Positions 62,514-64,000 of a stretch of 64,000 nt of DNA are shown in pieces. Location: NCBI GenBank assembly GCA_949752745.1, contig OX457031.1, positions 47,511,257-47,575,256 of the forward strand, given 5' to 3'. The position numbers and the translations under genes are program-made. The notes beneath the pieces were generated by a model. It was not told the origin of the DNA. It did no database searches and saw only the letters and a program-made list of their open reading frames with translations. The DNA comes from Protula sp. h YS-2021. Lineage: Eukaryota > Annelida > Polychaeta > Sabellida > Serpulidae. The stretch's first letter is position 1. Each line of letters opens with the position of its first letter.

Positions 62514-64000
62514 CCTGTAATCACTTAGTATGCAAAATGTTTTTATCATTTCTAATATCAGTATTAGAAAGTCGAGGAGCGAAACACAAAAGCTTTGTTG
62601 ACGCGTTTATTCACGTTTCTATCCAAGTTAACGTCCGCGCACCCCAGAGGACAAATGGTGCATCAGCGGTCCAAACGCTAACTCTCCGTGCTGACAAACG
62701 GTACAAAAACGGTAACTGAAACAACACATTGAACACAGGTGTTAAACCCAGATTACATGCCTAAATAAATCCCATTTAGGACACAAGTCGATACTCGATT
62801 ACTGATTCGAAACCCAGTATTTTGATAAACAAACTGCTGTCATTTCGAGAGAAAACTCTGGAAAGTGCGCACGTCTTACGAAAAATGGCAGACTTTTACG
62901 AGAAATAACACAATAAATTACCACGAAATACTGTCTTAAACAAACACACTTCTATATCTGGAGAACGAGGTAAGTAATTATTTACAGCGCAAACCCACAT
63001 ATTTATGACAAATTATTACGATACGAGTGAATTCTTACCAAAAACTATTGGGCTCCTCCGAATAACTTTCTAAGATTTTTTATCCCGTTCTATTACTAAT
63101 GATTTCACAATTTCACAGTTTCGGTTGTGTTTTTTATTTCTTGTCCACATTTAGGACCAGGACCTTTGTCTGTTTAATATTTTAAACTCACTTGAATTTT
63201 TCTTCGATCACTGCCCAAGTTACCAGATTCACTCAGTTTTTTAACGTGAGATTCAATCACTGAGGGCGGGTCCTCGACCGACCCTAATCCCGGGTCCTAA
63301 TTGGTTGAAATCCTAGTGGAGACCTCCGTGTGGGGGAGGGGAGAACAGGGAGCAGTGCTGACCCAAGAATTACCGTTTCCATTGGGGCATCCTTATTACC
63401 CAATAAGAGAACGGCACTGCTTATCTTGGCCCGGACGACAAGTTCACAAAGGTTCAAAGGGGGTGATCTTACGCAATAACGAGATATACACCCGCTGGCT
63501 CACATCCATGAAATTCTATGGGGGAGCTCGATCAAAGGGGAAAAGCCGGGAAGAGGGGAGATTCCATCTGATAAGGAGAACAATGGGAATGTTTACCCGA
63601 CTGATACAGCCCTCATATTACAATACATCAAGGATTTCCCTTTGCAAACAGCAGCACTTTTAATCACACAATATTTAAATCCATTGAAATCCACGCATCT
63701 GGAGTTAAGTTTAAACTAACAATAGGTAAAAACAATGGAAAAACATGACACAATACATTTCTAAGAGAATAATAAAAAATCGCTAGCAGCGGTTTTTACA
63801 ATCAGTTATCTCATCATCAATATTCTTATCATTTTTCAGGACAAATGATAAATGCTTAAGCCGTGCAACAGTTTGATCAGTCTGTTATCAACCGACACTG
63901 ATCACAATTTGTATATGACCTCGATTAAAGAAACATTTGTTTCTGAGCACGTTTTATCACTGATGCGTGCACGCATGGTCTTCATGTTTGTAAGAGTCTA
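62514..64000. other. Right flank; N-terminal reductase exon not found
   Basis: No repeat or convincing gene, apart from the candidate small exon at 63039-63069. A GC-richer 120-codon frame at 63301-63663 (+) has no recognised domain. Sequence outside the window may hold the reductase start. Confidence 0.4.
63039..63069 (-). CDS. Candidate small exon of the aldo-keto reductase
   Basis: Between TCTTAG and GTAAGA lies a 31-base segment reading KVIRRSPIVF plus G, which would join in phase to GASALGS and give the family's S-x-I-x-FG-ASALGS. The phase fits but the exon is very short and the residues before SPIVFG are only loosely like the family. Confidence 0.35.

Noticed and set aside
63301..63663. 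120-codon GC-richer frame as a gene
   Set aside because: No recognisable domain or splice context; could be a repeat fragment.

Overview
The window is metazoan nuclear DNA: split genes with GT-AG introns of up to about 10 kb, AT-rich spacer, and many minisatellites, tRNA-derived and TA-flanked repeats. The gene content (a PS2/alpha-V-like integrin alpha chain, an intronless Toll-like receptor, an L-galactose-dehydrogenase-type aldo-keto reductase) and the style of the repeats suggest a marine lophotrochozoan, most likely a mollusc and perhaps a bivalve. The species cannot be fixed from sequence alone.

Left edge (1-8.4 kb): two small convergent single-exon genes, a PC4-domain protein (+) and an acidic C2H2 protein (-). 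The second has a 9-bp tandem array just upstream of its start. A string of other repeats follows: a tRNA-headed SINE with a G-rich tandem body, a cluster of seven TGACGTCA palindromes, an AACGTC-rich repeat, and 14-bp and 32-bp minisatellites.

Centre (8.4-49.6 kb): one integrin alpha gene on the + strand. I rebuilt it as 29 coding exons that join in frame into 1096 residues: signal peptide, seven-bladed propeller without an I domain, thigh/calf modules, an R-x-K-R cleavage site, one membrane span and a GFFKR tail. Its introns hold a gag-like retroelement flanked by ~98-bp direct repeats (intron 1, abutting the exon 2 acceptor), a 1.5-kb 31-bp minisatellite (intron 2), a 3 x 56-bp duplication that includes the exon 12 donor, and several TA-flanked inverted-repeat elements. 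In the 10.7-kb intron 20, on the opposite strand, lies an intact intronless 1000-residue Toll-like receptor gene.

Right part (53.3-64 kb): an aldo-keto reductase gene on the - strand, rebuilt as eight in-frame exons (303 residues to the stop) with a possible ninth tiny exon. The N-terminal coding exon was not found. Its introns contain a 1.17-kb TIR element, two 'AACACTTGAC' repeat-family copies (one is just outside, in the 3' flank) and minisatellites close to splice acceptors.

The three main genes are functionally unrelated (adhesion, innate recognition, metabolism). Their shared feature is the repeat environment: the same interspersed families recur through the introns of the integrin and the reductase and upstream of the receptor.
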